From Planctomycetota bacterium (GTDB lineage Bacteria; Planctomycetota; B15-G4; SIAN01), in assembly GCA_028289345.1 (NCBI GenBank), contig JANQQL010000005.1:227012-291011 (forward strand): DNA of 64,000 nt. Direction: 5' to 3'. A model generated the notes under the pieces. That model saw nothing but the letters and a program-made list of their open reading frames with translations. It had not been told where the DNA came from and made no database searches. Of this stretch, positions 26,002 through 35,362 are shown one piece after another (position 1 is the stretch's first letter; every line of letters begins with the position of its first letter). The position numbers and the translations under genes were made by a program.

Positions 26002-27774
26002 GTGGAGACCTTGCCACTCGACGATGTGGGAGCCGCCGTGCCAGAGCAACCGACGGGGAAACTTCTCTGGCCAGCCCTGGTGACCCTCGGAGCGCTGTTG
26101 ATCCGCGTCGCCTCGGTGCTCGCGCAACAGGACAGCCCATTCTTCGATCACTTGCTTCTCAATGCGCGCGAGTACGATCAATGGGCGCGCCTCGGTTTCC
26201 CGGCGGATCAGCCCTACTTCCAAGCCCCGCTGTTCGTGATCTTTCTGCAAGGCCTGTACTCCCTCGTCGATGAGGATGCTCGCCTCCTGACGACCAGGCT
26301 GGTCCAGTGCGTACTCGGGGCAGTCACCTGCGGACTGGTGTACGGATTTCTGGCGCGACGGGCCTCGCGAGTCGCCGCATTGATCGCCGCGACGTTGGTG
26401 GCCTTGCACGGTGCCTTGGTGTTCTACGACGGCGAGATTCTGCCGACCTCTCTTTCGACATTCCTGTTCACGGGGGGATTGCTCGTGACATGGAAAGCAC
26501 TCGAGGAAGAGCGTCCCACGCTGGCGACGATGGCGAGCGGAGGCGGACTCCTGGGGCTGGCGGGAATCTGCCGTCCCAATCTGCTTTTGGCCGCCGCGTG
26601 GATCACCGTCGCCCTCGCCTGGCGCTGGTTCACCCACTCACCGCGAGACCGAGCCAAGCGCGGGGCGGCGTTCATGGTCTTCTTGGTGACGCTCGGCATT
26701 CCCGTGGGAGCAGTCACCATTCGCAACCTTGGTACTGGGGAGGGGTTCGTCCTGGTGACCGCGAACTTCGGCCAGAACCTTTGGCTCGGCAACAATCCCG
26801 AAGCGGACGGCATGAGCCCGTTTCCCCCTCCGCCGATCTTGCAAGCGATGACCGAGCTGCAGCAAGCGGGGGCGTCGCAAGCGGAGCGCTCTCGGTTCGC
26901 CTCGGCCCAGGCGCAGAACTATCTGAGCAATTCCCCGGGGCCGGCCGCGGTCCTCGCCGCCAAGAAAGCACTTTGGTTCTTCCACCGTCACGAGATTCCC
27001 AACAACCGAAGCTTCCAGGAATCCCGCCAGCTCACGCCTTTGCTTTCTTTTTTGCTGTGGGGCGGCCTCGGTCTGGGACTCCTGTTCCCTCTCGCGGTGG
27101 CCGGCCTCGGGTCCCTCTGGTCGGATCGACGCCTGCTCGGCATTCACGGATTGGCAGTGCTGGCCTCCGGTCCTGTGTCGGTCGCGCCCTTCCTGGTTTG
27201 CGCCAGGTTTCGGACTCCCTACGTCCCGTTCCTCGCTTGCCTGGCAGGCTTCGCTCTTCACCACGCGTGGACTCGGCGCCGTTCCTTTCCTTGGAAGCTG
27301 CCGGCCCTCGCCGCGCTGGGGGGACTTCTTTGTTGGCCGAACTGGGCAGATGTGATCGGCCAATCGGAGTTTCCGGAACTCGCCGTGAGTCGAGCCAGTG
27401 CCTACCAACAGTTGGCCGCGGATTCCGCGGGCACGGATCAAGCCCGCTCGAAGCAACTCATCGACCAGGCCATCCAAACCCTGCAAGTCGCGATCGAGCA
27501 ACACCCCACCCATGCAGAGTTGCCCGCCAGACTCGGCGACCTATTCCACGCGTTGCAGCGGCAGAAGGACGCAGAGACCCAATACCTGCGATCCCTCCAG
27601 CTCGACCCGAGACAAGGACGGGTGCTCCTGATGATGGCCAACTTGCGTCAGCGGCAGGGCGATCGAGAGCAGGCAATGACTTACTTGCGCCAAGCGTTGG
27701 CCAGCAAAGCCCTGACACCGGCCCAAGAGAAAAGCGCGCGCCGCCTGTTGGAGGCGGCCGACTCCGGCAACTGA
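26002..27774 (+). CDS. GT39-like membrane glycosyltransferase with C-terminal TPRs
   Basis: 590-aa polytopic membrane protein. About ten hydrophobic helices fill residues 20-440, with an ArnT/PMT-like first luminal loop (YFQAPLFVIFLQGLYSL) and the conserved CRPNLLL segment, typical of dolichyl/undecaprenyl-phosphate-sugar-dependent (GT-C) glycosyltransferases. Residues about 460-590 are tetratricopeptide repeats (LPARLGDLFHALQRQKDAETQYLRSL), a common planctomycete arrangement for protein O-glycosylation. The GTG at 26002 is the longest start; GTG 26038 is possible. The substrate is unknown. Confidence 0.8.
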   Translation: METLPLDDVGAAVPEQPTGKLLWPALVTLGALLIRVASVLAQQDSPFFDHLLLNAREYDQWARLGFPADQPYFQAPLFVIFLQGLYSLVDEDARLLTTRLVQCVLGAVTCGLVYGFLARRASRVAALIAATLVALHGALVFYDGEILPTSLSTFLFTGGLLVTWKALEEERPTLATMASGGGLLGLAGICRPNLLLAAAWITVALAWRWFTHSPRDRAKRGAAFMVFLVTLGIPVGAVTIRNLGTGEGFVLVTANFGQNLWLGNNPEADGMSPFPPPPILQAMTELQQAGASQAERSRFASAQAQNYLSNSPGPAAVLAAKKALWFFHRHEIPNNRSFQESRQLTPLLSFLLWGGLGLGLLFPLAVAGLGSLWSDRRLLGIHGLAVLASGPVSVAPFLVCARFRTPYVPFLACLAGFALHHAWTRRRSFPWKLPALAALGGLLCWPNWADVIGQSEFPELAVSRASAYQQLAADSAGTDQARSKQLIDQAIQTLQVAIEQHPTHAELPARLGDLFHALQRQKDAETQYLRSLQLDPRQGRVLLMMANLRQRQGDREQAMTYLRQALASKALTPAQEKSARRLLEAADSGN

Positions 27775-27822
27775 CGACTCTCTGGGCGTCGCCGCCCTGG
27801 GTTGGTGGAATCGCCTTGCCTG

Positions 27823-27945
27823 GACCGATCGAGGAACCTCGTCTCCGTTCCGAATTCGTCCCTCGAAAGAGTCGTTCGACTCATCGAGGATTCCCACGAA
27901 AACCACTCGGGGGGAATTCCCGATCGGAGGGGAACGATCCCTCGA
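27823..27945. repeat. Possible diverged hairpin repeat, copy E
   Basis: Between two convergent genes. Both arms begin CCGATCG reading inward and share GAAT-TC and CTCGA blocks. TCGAGGATTCC and CGTCTCCGT also occur in copies A-C. Similarity is patchy, so membership is tentative. Its convergent position would suit a bidirectional terminator. Confidence 0.4.
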
Positions 27946-27949
27946 CGGG

Positions 27950-28966
27950 TTAGGCGCTGACCGCGCTGCGCCGTCGCGCCATGAAGTCTTCGACGATCTC
28001 GACTTCCTTCTTGGAGCCGATCACCAACGGAACCCGCTGGTGCAGCTTGGTGGGCTCCACGTCGAGAATGCGTGTGTCCCCCGTGCTGGCCTTGCCACCG
28101 GCCTGCTCCACCAGGAAAGCCATGGGGTTGGCTTCGTACATGAGCCGCAGCTTGCCCTCGGGCGCTTTGGCGGTCGCGGGGTAGAGGAACACGCCGCCCT
28201 TCAGAAGAGTGCGGTGGAAGTCGGCGACGAAGCTGCCGACGTAACGGGCGCTGTAGGGACCGGCTTCCGAGGTCTTGACCCAGTTCAAGTAGTTCTGGAC
28301 CCCTTCGTCGAAGGAGTGAGCGTTGGCCTCGTTGCAGGAATAGATGGCCTTCTTTTCGGGAATGGTCAGCTGTTCCTTCACCAGAATGAAGGCGCCGATG
28401 GACGGATCCAGGACGAACTGGTGCACTCCGTCACCAGTGGTGTAGACCAGCACCGTGGCGCTGCCGTACAGCACATAACCGGCACCGACTTGCTCGCACC
28501 CTTTTTGCAAGACGTTCTCTTCGACCGAGCACTCCTTGCCGTTGGGTTCCGGCTTCTTCAGGATCGAAAAGATGGTGCCCACGGGAATGTTGACGTCGAT
28601 GTTCGATGATCCATCCAGAGGATCGAAGAGGACGATGTATCGACCCGCGTCTCCTGTTTCGAGTTCCACGGGATCGGCCACCTCTTCGCTGGCCATCGCA
28701 TGCACACAGCGGCGGTAGCCGATGCACTGCATGAGCATGTCATTGGCGATGTCGTCCAGCTTCTGCACCTGCTCGCCCTGGACGTTGACCTCGCCCGTGG
28801 TCCCCAAGATGTCGAGCAAGCCAACCCGTCGCACCTGGTCGGCGAGAATCTTGCTAGCGATGGTGATCCCGGAAAGCAGGAACGAAAACTCGCCCGTGGC
28901 CTCTTCTGCACATCGCTGACGTTGGATGATGTGCTGCTGCAGAGTCATGAAAGAGGGATCTGACAT
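27950..28966 (-). CDS. fbp: Class I fructose-1,6-bisphosphatase
   Basis: 338-aa cytosolic enzyme hydrolysing fructose-1,6-bisphosphate to fructose-6-phosphate in gluconeogenesis, with divalent metal. ATG 28966 is chosen because GGAG lies 6 nt upstream and the length fits the family; an ATG two codons earlier has no spacing for that site. Motifs: metal ligands E94/E95 (MASEEVADP), FDPLDGSSN (114-122), and C-terminal KLRLMYEANPMAFLVEQAGG. Later metal and substrate residues are all in place. Single-gene unit. Confidence 0.95.
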   Translation of the reverse strand: MSDPSFMTLQQHIIQRQRCAEEATGEFSFLLSGITIASKILADQVRRVGLLDILGTTGEVNVQGEQVQKLDDIANDMLMQCIGYRRCVHAMASEEVADPVELETGDAGRYIVLFDPLDGSSNIDVNIPVGTIFSILKKPEPNGKECSVEENVLQKGCEQVGAGYVLYGSATVLVYTTGDGVHQFVLDPSIGAFILVKEQLTIPEKKAIYSCNEANAHSFDEGVQNYLNWVKTSEAGPYSARYVGSFVADFHRTLLKGGVFLYPATAKAPEGKLRLMYEANPMAFLVEQAGGKASTGDTRILDVEPTKLHQRVPLVIGSKKEVEIVEDFMARRRSAVSA

Positions 28967-29251
28967 GGCCATCTCCGAGAGGGTTGCAGGACGTTCGAGG
29001 AGAACGGGAAAGCCACCGAGCCTCGCGGAACGGATCAACCACGTCGGGGCGACGCGCCGGGGGCATCGGAGTCTCGCCACGGGTCGGCAGGCCGCCGATC
29101 TCCGTTTACACCAGGGGGGCTGGCGCGCGCGAGGCTACGTTCACACTATCACGGGTTCGGGAGTTCGACGACCCGGCAAAGGGTTCCGATCCGCCGAAGC
29201 CGGCTTCCCGAGGGCCACCACCCCGGAAACCCAAGGCAAGTGGACAAGTTT

Positions 29252-30403
29252 TCACGGGGAAAGCGCCACCCACCCCCGGTCGCGGGCACTTTGAACCACC
29301 GCGTTCAGGAATCGCAACCCGCGAACGCCGTCATGCACCGTGGGAGCTTCCAACGGTTTCCCGTCCAGGGCCGCAGCGAAAGCGCGGTAGTGATTGGCAA
29401 ACGCTTCCAAGTAACCCTCCGGATGGCCGGAGGGAAGTCGAGTCATTTCCAGGGCGCGGGACGTCGTCCAAGAGTTCCCGGGGCGCCAAGTTTCCGAAGG
29501 ACGGTCCTTCCAAAACACAGCCAGGTCATTCGGGTGCTCCTGGCGCCACTCCAGTCCCCCCTCACTCCCGAAGACCTTCAAGGTGAGGCGGTTCTCTTGG
29601 CCCGTGCAAACTTGCGAGGCCACCAAGGATCCGCTCGCGCCGTTCGCGAGGCGGAACAAGACCATTCCGTCGTCGTCGAGTGCGCGACCCTCCACGAAGG
29701 TATCCAAGGACGCGAACAGCGACGTCATCGGCGAACCCATCACATGCTCCACCAGGTGATGGGCGTGGGTTCCGATGTCTCCCATGGCGCCGCAGGCTCC
29801 CGCCTGCTGGGGATCCGTCCTCCAGGCGGCCTGCTTTTGTCCCGAGGCTTCGATGGGCTCACCGAGCCAGCCTTGTAGGTACTCCACGTAGACCTTGCGC
29901 AGAGAGCCGAGTTCTCCCGAGGCAACCAAGGCCCGGGCCTGCTCGACCATCGGATACCCGGAGTAGTTGTGGGTCAAGCAGAACACCCGTCCCGTCGACT
30001 CCACGAGGGTCGCGAGCGTTTCGGCATCGGCCAAGGAAGTGGTCAACGGCTTGTCGCAGATGACGTCGAACCCGGCCTCCAAAAAGCGTTGCGCTTGTTC
30101 GAAGTGAAGAGCATTGGGAGTGACGATGCAAACGGCGTGGATCCGTCGGTTCTCGGAAAGAGCCGCTTCCCCGGCAGCCATCTCTTCCTCGCTGCCGTAC
30201 ACCCGCAACGGGTCGAGCCCCAGCTCACGCCCCATCGCCTGGCTCTTTTGCGGATCGGCACTGAATGCTCCCGCCACCAGCTGAAAGCGTCCATCCATGG
30301 CCAAGGCCGCCCGATGCACCGCTCCGATGAAGGCACCGGGACCGCCCCCCACCATTCCCAAACGCAGCTTCGAGGTGTCCACGTCGCTGGGGCCCGGGCT
30401 CAT
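29252..30403 (-). CDS. Gfo/Idh/MocA-family oxidoreductase
   Basis: 383-aa NAD(P)-dependent dehydrogenase-like protein. The N-terminal Rossmann fold has GMVGGGPGAFIG (16-27). The family's EKP-type catalytic motif appears as CDKPLTTSLADAE, followed by the open-sheet C-terminal domain (GAMGDIGTHAHHLVEHV), with the His/Asp region typical of sugar or inositol dehydrogenases. ATG 30403 overlaps the stop of the isomerase gene (ATGA). The pair is common in PVC bacteria for breakdown of sugars or inositol; the exact substrate is unknown. Confidence 0.9.
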   Translation of the reverse strand: MSPGPSDVDTSKLRLGMVGGGPGAFIGAVHRAALAMDGRFQLVAGAFSADPQKSQAMGRELGLDPLRVYGSEEEMAAGEAALSENRRIHAVCIVTPNALHFEQAQRFLEAGFDVICDKPLTTSLADAETLATLVESTGRVFCLTHNYSGYPMVEQARALVASGELGSLRKVYVEYLQGWLGEPIEASGQKQAAWRTDPQQAGACGAMGDIGTHAHHLVEHVMGSPMTSLFASLDTFVEGRALDDDGMVLFRLANGASGSLVASQVCTGQENRLTLKVFGSEGGLEWRQEHPNDLAVFWKDRPSETWRPGNSWTTSRALEMTRLPSGHPEGYLEAFANHYRAFAAALDGKPLEAPTVHDGVRGLRFLNAVVQSARDRGWVALSP

Positions 30404-31458
30404 TCGTCAATTCCCAGAATTCGACGATTGCGAGCTTCTTCGGTGCCGGCGGCGGCGAAATCATCGAAGGCGTGTTTGGCGACCGGGATCAGGTGCTTGC
30501 GAATGAACTCCGCGCCTTCCCGAGCGCCCACTTCACTGTCTTTCAACGCGCACTCCCACTCCAGGACTGCCCATCCCGGATAGTCGTACTGGGCAAGCTT
30601 GGAAAAGATCGAGACGAAGTCGGTTTGGCCATCCCCAAGCGATCGAAACCGACCGGCCCGATCCTGCCAGGACGCGAATCCTCCATAGACTCCGACCTTG
30701 CCGCTAGGACGCAATTCGGCGTCCTTGACGTGAAACGCCCGGACAAACTCGTGGTAGTGGTCCAGGAACGCCAGGTAGTCCAACGCTTGCAAAACGAGGT
30801 GAGAGGGGTCGTACAAGATTCGAACCCGCGGATGATTGCCGGTGGCTTCCAAGAATCGCTCGAAGGTGATGCCGTCGTGGAGATCTTCGCCCGGGTGTAT
30901 CTCGAAAGCGCAATCGACGCCACAGTCCTCCGCCACGGCAAGGAGGGGTTGCCAGCGCTTGGCCAGCTCGGCGAACGCTGATTCCACCAGGCCTGCCGGG
31001 CGTTGCGGCCAGGGGTAGAAGTACGGCCAGGCCAAAGCCCCGGAAAACGTCGCCATGGCGGAGAGCCCCAGGCGGCGAGATGCCTGCAAGCAATCCTTCA
31101 CTTGCTGCTCCGCCCACTCCTGACGCGCCTTGGGTTTGCCGCGGACGGCGGGATCCGCGAATCCGTCGAACAGTTCGTCGTAGCACGGATGCACGGCCAC
31201 GAGCTGTCCCTGTAGGTGACTCGAAAGCTCGGTCGGTTCCACCCCCTGATCGGCGAGAGCGGCGCGCCAATCGTCACAGTAGGCCTGAGACTCCGCCGCT
31301 TTCTGGAGTTCGATGCACCGGGAGTCCCAACTCGGAATCTGCAACCCGACAAAGCCCAGGGAGGCGGCCCAAGCGGAGATCCGATCGATTCGGTCAAACG
31401 GGGCCTGATCCCCCATGTACTGCGCCAAAAACAGCCCCGGTCCTTGAATGGTTCGCAT
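30400..31458 (-). CDS. TIM-barrel sugar phosphate isomerase/epimerase
   Basis: 352-aa xylose-isomerase-like TIM barrel (AP endonuclease family 2 fold). Metal-binding segments are recognisable: FEIHPGEDLHDG, RILYDPSHLVLQ, FHVKDAEL and the C-terminal AVLEWECAL. No signal peptide. It is the first gene of a two-gene unit with the Gfo/Idh/MocA dehydrogenase, overlapping by ATGA. It probably isomerises a keto-sugar or inositol derivative made by its partner; the reaction is inferred from context. Confidence 0.88.
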   Translation of the reverse strand: MRTIQGPGLFLAQYMGDQAPFDRIDRISAWAASLGFVGLQIPSWDSRCIELQKAAESQAYCDDWRAALADQGVEPTELSSHLQGQLVAVHPCYDELFDGFADPAVRGKPKARQEWAEQQVKDCLQASRRLGLSAMATFSGALAWPYFYPWPQRPAGLVESAFAELAKRWQPLLAVAEDCGVDCAFEIHPGEDLHDGITFERFLEATGNHPRVRILYDPSHLVLQALDYLAFLDHYHEFVRAFHVKDAELRPSGKVGVYGGFASWQDRAGRFRSLGDGQTDFVSIFSKLAQYDYPGWAVLEWECALKDSEVGAREGAEFIRKHLIPVAKHAFDDFAAAGTEEARNRRILGIDE

Positions 31459-31882
31459 GGTCGGCTCCTGGTCGTTGATTCGACTCGATTATTGACCAAG
31501 GAGCCCCCTCGTGGGGCCGGAACTTGTCGCAGAATCCGCGAGGGTCGATCCAAACCGGCGACACTCCCGATGAGCGACTCCCCGAGGATCCAGAACGCTC
31601 TCGCGAGATTCCCTGCAAGGGGGTCATGGACGTGGTCGCCGAAACCATGAACTCGGCTTCCGCAATGGACGTCCCCACCGATGCATTGATGCAACCTGGG
31701 TCCGAGCTCACGAGAAAAGCAGGGAAATGGTGGGAGTTCCGAAACGGATCCCTCCGGTCGACAAACCGTCCGAAGGTGACTGACGAGCACATCACAGGAA
31801 TCGCGGAGCGTCGAAGACTTGCCGCGGAAGCGGGAGGATCAAAGACCCCAAGGTTGCGACAGGAGTTCGCCGCCGACGAGCA
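31459..31882. other. Intergenic region without a supported gene
   Basis: About 420 bp between the isomerase start and the end of the CheW-like gene. A small hairpin GCCCC-CTCGT-GGGGC lies near 31502-31516. Open frames on both strands have no recognisable domain, and one runs antisense into the CheW gene. I see no RNA gene or repeat copy. Confidence 0.4.
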
Positions 31883-32395
31883 TCACACCCCGATCGGTGC
31901 CCCGACCGACTGGGTTTCCTCCGCTTCTTCGGCACCATTGGCGAAGAAGGACACTCCTGCCGGAGAAGCCGCGCACTGAATCAAGACGTCGGTGTCCAAA
32001 ACATGCACGACGTCGTCCCCATCCTGCCAAACACTCGTGCAAACCAATGACAGTCCGGCATAGGGGGTCTTGGTCAGGGGGCAACGCTGTTCGTCGGAAA
32101 CCAGGCGAATGCCGTCCACTTCCATGGGGAATGCGGCGGACCGGCCTTCCATTTCGAGGACGACGGTCATGGTTGGCGCATTGGACTCCGCCTGCTCGAC
32201 GCCGAATGCTTTCCAGATCGGCAGGAGGGAGACGACGCGACCGTGATGAACCAGCGCTTTTCCGCAAGGGGACGGCTCATGACTGACATGGGCGCTGGAC
32301 TGGTGCCAGAGCCCGACGATCGCATCCACGTCATTGGCATCCACTGCGACGCGGACTGCACCGACCCGACCGGTGAGTAGTGGTCGATTTTCCAT
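31883..32395 (-). CDS. Stand-alone CheW-like domain protein
   Basis: 170-aa soluble protein with a single CheW-like fold. The strand pattern runs from VGAVRVAVDANDVDAIV through GRVVSLLPIWKAFGV (the CheW 'V-P-V-V-DL-FG' region) and TVVLEMEGRSAAFPMEVDGIRLV (the 'GRxxGLxVDxV' region) to DDVVHVLDTDVLI. Start ATG 32395 has a near-perfect AAGGAGGGG Shine-Dalgarno. No CheA, receptor or flagellar gene is in the window. It may link a chemosensory array, or be a solo CheW-like effector as seen in some PVC genomes. Similarity is structural rather than strong. Confidence 0.72.
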   Translation of the reverse strand: MENRPLLTGRVGAVRVAVDANDVDAIVGLWHQSSAHVSHEPSPCGKALVHHGRVVSLLPIWKAFGVEQAESNAPTMTVVLEMEGRSAAFPMEVDGIRLVSDEQRCPLTKTPYAGLSLVCTSVWQDGDDVVHVLDTDVLIQCAASPAGVSFFANGAEEAEETQSVGAPIGV

Positions 32396-32879
32396 TGGAT
32401 CCCCTCCTTCTTCCCTACAGTCTTGTGCGCAGTGATCGACGGTGACCGGTCACTCTTTCGCAGCTTTAGAGTCTTCCCTAGTGTTTCATCGGAATCTTTA
32501 GGGTGTTCACTTACCGCTTTCGTGAAGAACGGGGGTTTTCCTGAACGTTTTTCTCGAGAAAAACAGGGTTTTCCCGAAAGCTGACTGGGGAAATCTCTCG
32601 AGAACCGTGGCAATGATGAAGTGACCGTAAAGACAGTCATCCAGACGACGGTGGAGGTCCATCGCGAGAGGCGGTCACCGAGAGGGTCACTCCCCGAACC
32701 AGGCCGCGGCGACGGAGAGGGAGCGAGCACCGACGGCATCGGTCCCCATCAGGCCCCCTCCCCGAGGATGACCGGCTAGGGGGCTCATGGATTGGTCGGC
32801 TGGGGCGTTGGGGTGGGTCGTCGAAGCGATGCTGACTTCGACTCGGTCTTCGGACCGGCGCGCCCCTCCGCGACGAGTT
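32396..32879 (-). promoter_or_regulatory. Palindrome-rich control region upstream of the CheW-like gene
   Basis: 484 bp with a lower-GC core (32450-32620), unlike the surrounding coding DNA. It contains two perfect palindromes, GTGACCGGTCAC (32442-32453) and GTTTTTCTCGAGAAAAAC (32547-32564). The second is flanked by GGGTTTTC-type repeats on both sides. Two CTAAAG direct repeats (minus strand) lie between. The layout suggests operator sites and a promoter for the CheW-like gene. A separate inverted repeat, GTCGAAG/CTTCGAC (32820-32842), and a CGGTC-TTCG-GACCG hairpin (32844-32857) lie just past the 3' end of the gene at 32880. Confidence 0.5.
32547..32564. promoter_or_regulatory. Perfect 18-bp palindrome, possible operator
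   Basis: GTTTTTCTCGAGAAAAAC reads identically on both strands. It sits about 150 bp upstream of the CheW-like start in the AT-richer core of that control region. Its symmetry suits a dimeric repressor or activator. Confidence 0.45.
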
Positions 32880-34508
32880 TCAGTCCGCGGGCGCTTGGGA
32901 GGCTGGAAACGTGAACACAAACTGCTCCGCGGTTTCGTCGACCCGCGCCCCTAGCAGTTCGTAGGCATCCAGGATCTTGTCCTGGATCCAGTCGTCGTCC
33001 GGCGTGGCTCCAATCGCCACGTGACAGACTTCTCCGCCGCGCATTTCCTGCCGGGCACTCTCCGCCGCGGCCACCGGCGTCTTGACCTCCTCGAACAAGA
33101 CTTCGAGGAGTTCTCCTCGTAGGTCCATCTGAGGGTCAATGCCTGAGTCGCGCTTCATCTTGCAGAGCAAAGTCATCGCGAGCACGCGGTTCTCGGTCTT
33201 TTCGAAGAATCCGTGGTACAGCCGATCGTGCCCTTCTCCGCTCACTTGCTCCTCGTCCGAATGAACGATCGCATGGAGCGTCTCGACACTGTCTTCATCC
33301 CACCACTCTCGAATCGATTCGACTCGATCCCACAGCGAGACGAAATAGTAAAGCGCGTTGTAACGAATGTCGCGCAAGGTGTGAAAGTCCTTGCGCTCGT
33401 CCAAAGTCATCGGTTCTTCCGCGATGAGCTGCAGCCTTTCCCCCGCCTCGAACACCAAGGAGAGGAAACATTCGTCAATCAGATCGTGGTCCCGTTCCTC
33501 GCCTCGGCGGTAGGTCTGGAGGGTCGTGCGCAAGTAAGACAGGTCGTCCATGCCCAACAAAGAAGCCTTGGCGTAATCGTGGTAAGGAGTCAGCAACTCC
33601 TCCAGGTGCTTCTCGGGCGCCAGGACCTGCATGTAATAGTAGGCGTATTGGTAGAGCGTGGCCTCGCGAGACACGACTCGGTCCAACATGGCCTCCGGGG
33701 CCTGCTCGAGGGAATCTGCGGCCATCGTCTCGGCAAGCTCCATCGCCCAGGACTTGGCCGCCTCATCGACGTCGTCGGTCCTCATCAACCGAGTCGCGTG
33801 GTAGAGCAGCTCCATGACGTCCCCGGCCGGGAAGCCGGATTCGTGGAAGAAGCGCTGCAGCTCGCCGTGGGCTTCGGAGTCCTTCCCCGCCCAGTACATG
33901 CCCTCGATGGCGCAGCCCTTCACTTCCATGGAGTCGTTCTGTTCGAGGTCTTGGCGGAGGAACGCCAGAGCCTCTTCGACGAACTCGTAGGCCCCGGGTT
34001 CGTCAGAGTTTTCCAGCGCTCGAATGCAACGCCCCACATGGCGGCTGCGTGAGAATCTCGACTCGGTCTTGTCCGAGCAAGCACGCAAACCATCCAGCAA
34101 CACGTATGCGTGGTCGACCGTCGGAGTGTCCGCTGCGTAGACCACCATCTCCAGCTCAGGAGTCAGGCTGACCGTGTCCGGCATCAGCAACACCTGGAGT
34201 AGGTACTCCAGGCATTCAGGGTCTTCCTTGAGCGGATCGTAGTTCTTGGCTCGCCAGGCCTGGTACTCCTCGCCGTAAGTGTTGGGCGCGTCCTTGGGGA
34301 GATCTTCTTTCAGCATCGCCGCGCGAACCGCATCAACGAGCTTCTCGAACGGATCCTTGATGGTTTCCAACGGAGCCGCGAGAACCTTGGCTCGGGCCCG
34401 TTCGACTCGCTGAATCCACCGGGATTCCGCCGCCAGGTCCGAGGCAACGAGGTGGTCGCCAAGGGCCAAGGTGAGCCCCATCGTGGCGAGCATCCGGTGC
34501 AGTTTCAT
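32880..34508 (-). CDS. Secreted helical protein of unknown function
   Basis: 542-aa exported protein; I recognise no family. A signal peptide (LHRMLATMGLTLALGDHLVASD) is followed by an almost all-helical, very acidic chain. Repeats of paired helices resemble TPR or alpha-solenoid units (e.g. DEPGAYEFVEEALAFLRQD, SEAHGELQRFFHESG). A C-terminal alpha/beta segment (EVCHVAIGATPDDDWIQDKI) could be a small globular domain. AGGAG precedes ATG 34508. Single-gene unit; possibly an envelope scaffold. Confidence 0.7.
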   Translation of the reverse strand: MKLHRMLATMGLTLALGDHLVASDLAAESRWIQRVERARAKVLAAPLETIKDPFEKLVDAVRAAMLKEDLPKDAPNTYGEEYQAWRAKNYDPLKEDPECLEYLLQVLLMPDTVSLTPELEMVVYAADTPTVDHAYVLLDGLRACSDKTESRFSRSRHVGRCIRALENSDEPGAYEFVEEALAFLRQDLEQNDSMEVKGCAIEGMYWAGKDSEAHGELQRFFHESGFPAGDVMELLYHATRLMRTDDVDEAAKSWAMELAETMAADSLEQAPEAMLDRVVSREATLYQYAYYYMQVLAPEKHLEELLTPYHDYAKASLLGMDDLSYLRTTLQTYRRGEERDHDLIDECFLSLVFEAGERLQLIAEEPMTLDERKDFHTLRDIRYNALYYFVSLWDRVESIREWWDEDSVETLHAIVHSDEEQVSGEGHDRLYHGFFEKTENRVLAMTLLCKMKRDSGIDPQMDLRGELLEVLFEEVKTPVAAAESARQEMRGGEVCHVAIGATPDDDWIQDKILDAYELLGARVDETAEQFVFTFPASQAPAD

Positions 34509-34649
34509 GAAGTTCTCCTGGGCCTGGTTCGTGTTTCGGTGCGGGGCGGCAAAACGCGGCAGAGTAACGGGAAAGCGCGGGAGGGACCATCCTGCGCGGG
34601 TTCCTCCCCCTACCGGCTTGCGCGACGATCGGTTCCGGGCAATGGCCGA

Positions 34650-35339
34650 TCAGAAGCCCATCGCCCGCAGAAATTCCGACACGGACTCAAACTGGAAGTA
34701 GGGATTGCTGGCGACTTCCTTCCCGATCGTGGTTTCCGGCTCCGGCCCATACAGATGTCCGGGATAGACCCGGGTTTCCTCAGGAAGCTTCTTCAGCACC
34801 TGGTTCAGGCTCCGGTACAGGTCTTCCGCATTCCCCCCGGGCAGATCAACGCGCCCACAGCCCTGAACGAACAGGGTGTCGCCGGAAATCAGCTGTCCAT
34901 CCACCAAGAAACACTGACTGCCCGGAGTGTGACCAGGGGTGTGAAGCAACTTGATCCGGGTGTCACCGACCTGCAACTCGTCCCCCCCTTCGTGGGGGAT
35001 CAGATCGCTCTCCGAAATCCCCGACGTTTGAGCCACCCCGGCCCGTTCCGCTTTGTTGACATGGACCGGCACTTGCACCTTCTCGAACAGCTCCGCCAGA
35101 CCAGGCACCTGCATCATGCCGAAGACGTCCCCGCCCACATGATCCGGGTGGTAGTGGGTGGCCAAGACTCCCGTCAACTTCATGCCGTCGGCTTCGACCT
35201 GGCGGAGGATCTCCGGAATGTCCCACGCCGGGTCCACCACAACACACTCCTTGGTGCGACGACAGCCGATCAGATACACGTAGTTGGCCATCTGACCAAG
35301 CAACATGCGATGCAGGTAAACAGAACTCTCTTCTGGCAT
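34650..35339 (-). CDS. MBL-fold metallo-hydrolase (glyoxalase II-like)
   Basis: 229-aa cytosolic metallo-beta-lactamase-fold hydrolase. The metal site is visible as THYHPDH (residues about 61-67) with later HTPGHTPG, SGDTLF and YPGHLYG motifs supplying the remaining His/Asp ligands. Overall it resembles hydroxyacylglutathione hydrolases and related thioester or persulfide enzymes; the substrate is not determinable. ATG 35339 has a purine-rich Shine-Dalgarno region (AGGGAG). Hairpin repeat B lies directly upstream, separating it from the BNR gene. Confidence 0.9.
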   Translation of the reverse strand: MPEESSVYLHRMLLGQMANYVYLIGCRRTKECVVVDPAWDIPEILRQVEADGMKLTGVLATHYHPDHVGGDVFGMMQVPGLAELFEKVQVPVHVNKAERAGVAQTSGISESDLIPHEGGDELQVGDTRIKLLHTPGHTPGSQCFLVDGQLISGDTLFVQGCGRVDLPGGNAEDLYRSLNQVLKKLPEETRVYPGHLYGPEPETTIGKEVASNPYFQFESVSEFLRAMGF

Positions 35340-35362
35340 TCTTCGCTGCTCCCTCGGGGCTA

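Noticed and set aside
31524..31979. Plus-strand frame of about 150 codons
   Set aside because: Runs antisense into the CheW-like gene, lacks a domain and has no clear ribosome-binding site.
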